From Longimicrobiales bacterium (GTDB taxonomy: Bacteria > Gemmatimonadota > Gemmatimonadetes > Longimicrobiales > Gaopeijiaceae), in contig JANQME010000243.1 in NCBI GenBank assembly GCA_028280205.1, positions 1 through 7,486 of the forward strand: a DNA stretch of 7,486 nt, in the 5' to 3' direction. Both the position numbers and the translations under genes were made by a program. The notes beneath the pieces are model-generated. The model did not search any database, was not told the DNA's origin, and worked only from the letters and a program-made list of their open reading frames with translations. This document shows positions 6,440-7,486 of the stretch, one piece after another (position 1 is the stretch's first letter; each line of letters opens with the position of its first letter).

Positions 6440-7486
6440 TCAGCCGGGGCTGCCGTGCTTGCTGGCCAGCGCCTCGAGTCCGGCGTCGATCTCCTCGGCC
6501 GAGACCCAACGGCCCCGAACCATGACGCCCACGCGGTCCGTGAGATTCGACAGGTCGTCGAGGGGGTTGGACCCGAGGAGCACCAGGTCGGCCCGCTGGC
6601 CCGGCGCGATGGTCCCGAAGTGATCGTCGATCCCGAGGTGCTCCCGCACGTACCGCCCCACCGTCGCCGTGCCGCTCTCCAGGATCTGCCGGTTCGTGAG
6701 ACCGGCCTCGGACATCACCGCGATCTCCCGGTGCAGCGCGAAGCCCGGAACGTTGAAGAGCTGCGGGGAGTCGGTCCCCATCATGACGCGGGCACCCGCG
6801 TCCGCGAGCTCTTCGAGCATCCGGTTGCGCAGGTCCAGGAACGCCTCCACGACCTCGGGCTCGCCCCGCGGTCCGCCTGCGGACTGGTTGCGCCATGCTT
6901 CCTTCTGCGCCTCCGAGACGTAGCGCATTTCCGGCTGGCTCAGGAAGGGCTCGGCGTCCGTCGTGCCGTAGAGGTTCTCCCAAAGGTACATCGTGGGGAC
7001 GACGTAGACGTCGTGCTCCACCGTGAGCTGGACGACCTCGGCGATCTTCGCTTCGTCGACGCCGGCGACGAGCCCTTCCAGGCTGATCGGCCGGCCCGTG
7101 TTGATCTGGGAGACGACCTCGTCGGAGGCCACCGCCTGGACGTAGCCGTCGAGGTGGTCGACCGTCGACATGCCCGTCTCGACGGCGTGGACGAGCCCGA
7201 CGTCCGCCGGGACGTGTCCGCCCCATGTCAGCCCGACCTCCTCCGCGACCGAGACCATGTGGTCCCACGTCTCCACGGAGACGCCCGGGTGGACCTTCTG
7301 CAAGTCGTACCCGGCGGCCGCGTGCGCGCGGATCAACCGCTCGGCCGTTTCGGGATCCGGCGCCGAATTCCCGTTGATCGACGGTGCGCCGACGTAGAAC
7401 GTCGGACCGAGCACCTCGCCCCGCCGTAGCTCCGCGGCCAGCGGGATCTGATAGTCGGAGCCGAGCATCCCGCGGATCGTCGTGAT
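6440..7486 (-). CDS. Amidohydrolase-family metal-dependent hydrolase, 5' partial
   Basis: About 348 residues of an amidohydrolase-superfamily enzyme are visible; the frame stays open to the right edge and the first visible residues (ITTIRGMLGS) are internal. The missing N-terminus should hold the HxH metal motif and any signal peptide. Numbered from the ATG at 7468, likely active-site residues are K58 in DLQKVH (candidate carboxylated lysine), H85 in GGHVP, H105 in VDHLDG and D233 in MGTDSP, with H246 downstream. The C-terminal strand pair GTIAPGQRADLVLLGSNPLDD (split here as 285-294 and 295-305) is the usual composite-barrel segment. Related proteins include imidazolonepropionase-like enzymes and Xaa-Pro or Xaa-Arg dipeptidases; the substrate cannot be predicted. 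Its 3' end converges on NDH-2. Internal ATG at 7468 is not preferred as the start, because family-typical sequence continues upstream. Confidence 0.88.
   Translation of the reverse strand: MTTIRGMLGSDYQIPLAAELRRGEVLGPTFYVGAPSINGNSAPDPETAERLIRAHAAAGYDLQKVHPGVSVETWDHMVSVAEEVGLTWGGHVPADVGLVHAVETGMSTVDHLDGYVQAVASDEVVSQINTGRPISLEGLVAGVDEAKIAEVVQLTVEHDVYVVPTMYLWENLYGTTDAEPFLSQPEMRYVSEAQKEAWRNQSAGGPRGEPEVVEAFLDLRNRMLEELADAGARVMMGTDSPQLFNVPGFALHREIAVMSEAGLTNRQILESGTATVGRYVREHLGIDDHFGTIAPGQRADLVLLGSNPLDDLSNLTDRVGVMVRGRWVSAEEIDAGLEALASKHGSPG

Overview
This is a GC-rich (roughly 70% by eye), tightly packed chromosomal stretch from a bacterium. It holds eight protein-coding genes, two of them cut by the window ends. 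I see no rRNA, tRNA, CRISPR array, insertion sequence or phage gene. The layout suggests a Gram-negative, aerobically respiring, carotenoid-making organism: a TonB-like membrane anchor, an exported dipeptidase, a type II NADH dehydrogenase and a fused lycopene cyclase. Abundant M19 dipeptidases, amidohydrolases, DinB proteins and TonB-like proteins in a GC-rich genome are typical of Gemmatimonadota and similar environmental lineages. That assignment is inference, because no taxonomic marker lies in the window.

Layout from left to right: (1) 3-1031, +, the 3' part of an NtrC-type sigma-54 activator with complete AAA+ and Fis-type HTH domains. (2) 1071-1622, -, a 183-residue protein with a TonB-like N-terminal anchor but no recognisable TonB C-terminal domain; its start is fixed by a strong Shine-Dalgarno sequence. 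(3) 1822-4195, +, a three-gene cassette with a stop/start overlap at each junction: exported M19 dipeptidase, DinB-fold protein and NimA-like flavin-binding split-barrel protein. (4) 4202-5017, -, a fused CrtYc-CrtYd-type lycopene cyclase. (5) 5036-6367, +, a type II NADH:quinone dehydrogenase. (6) 6440-7486, -, an amidohydrolase-family protein whose N-terminus lies beyond the window.

How the genes relate: only the 1822-4195 cassette looks like one transcription and translation unit. Its members could plausibly work together on small peptides or thiol conjugates and redox detoxification, but this is a hypothesis. The cyclase and NDH-2 are divergent with only 18 bp between start codons, and the cyclase converges on the cassette with only 6 bp between stop codons. 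Expression signals there must lie inside coding sequence, unless a start is mis-set. The two wider convergent junctions (1032-1070 and 6368-6439) hold GC-rich stem-loops without U-tracts. The only sizeable non-coding region is 1623-1821, which is divergent and contains inverted repeats.

I found no convincing evidence of a wholly new biological system. The best leads are the coupled cassette and the TonB-like stub.
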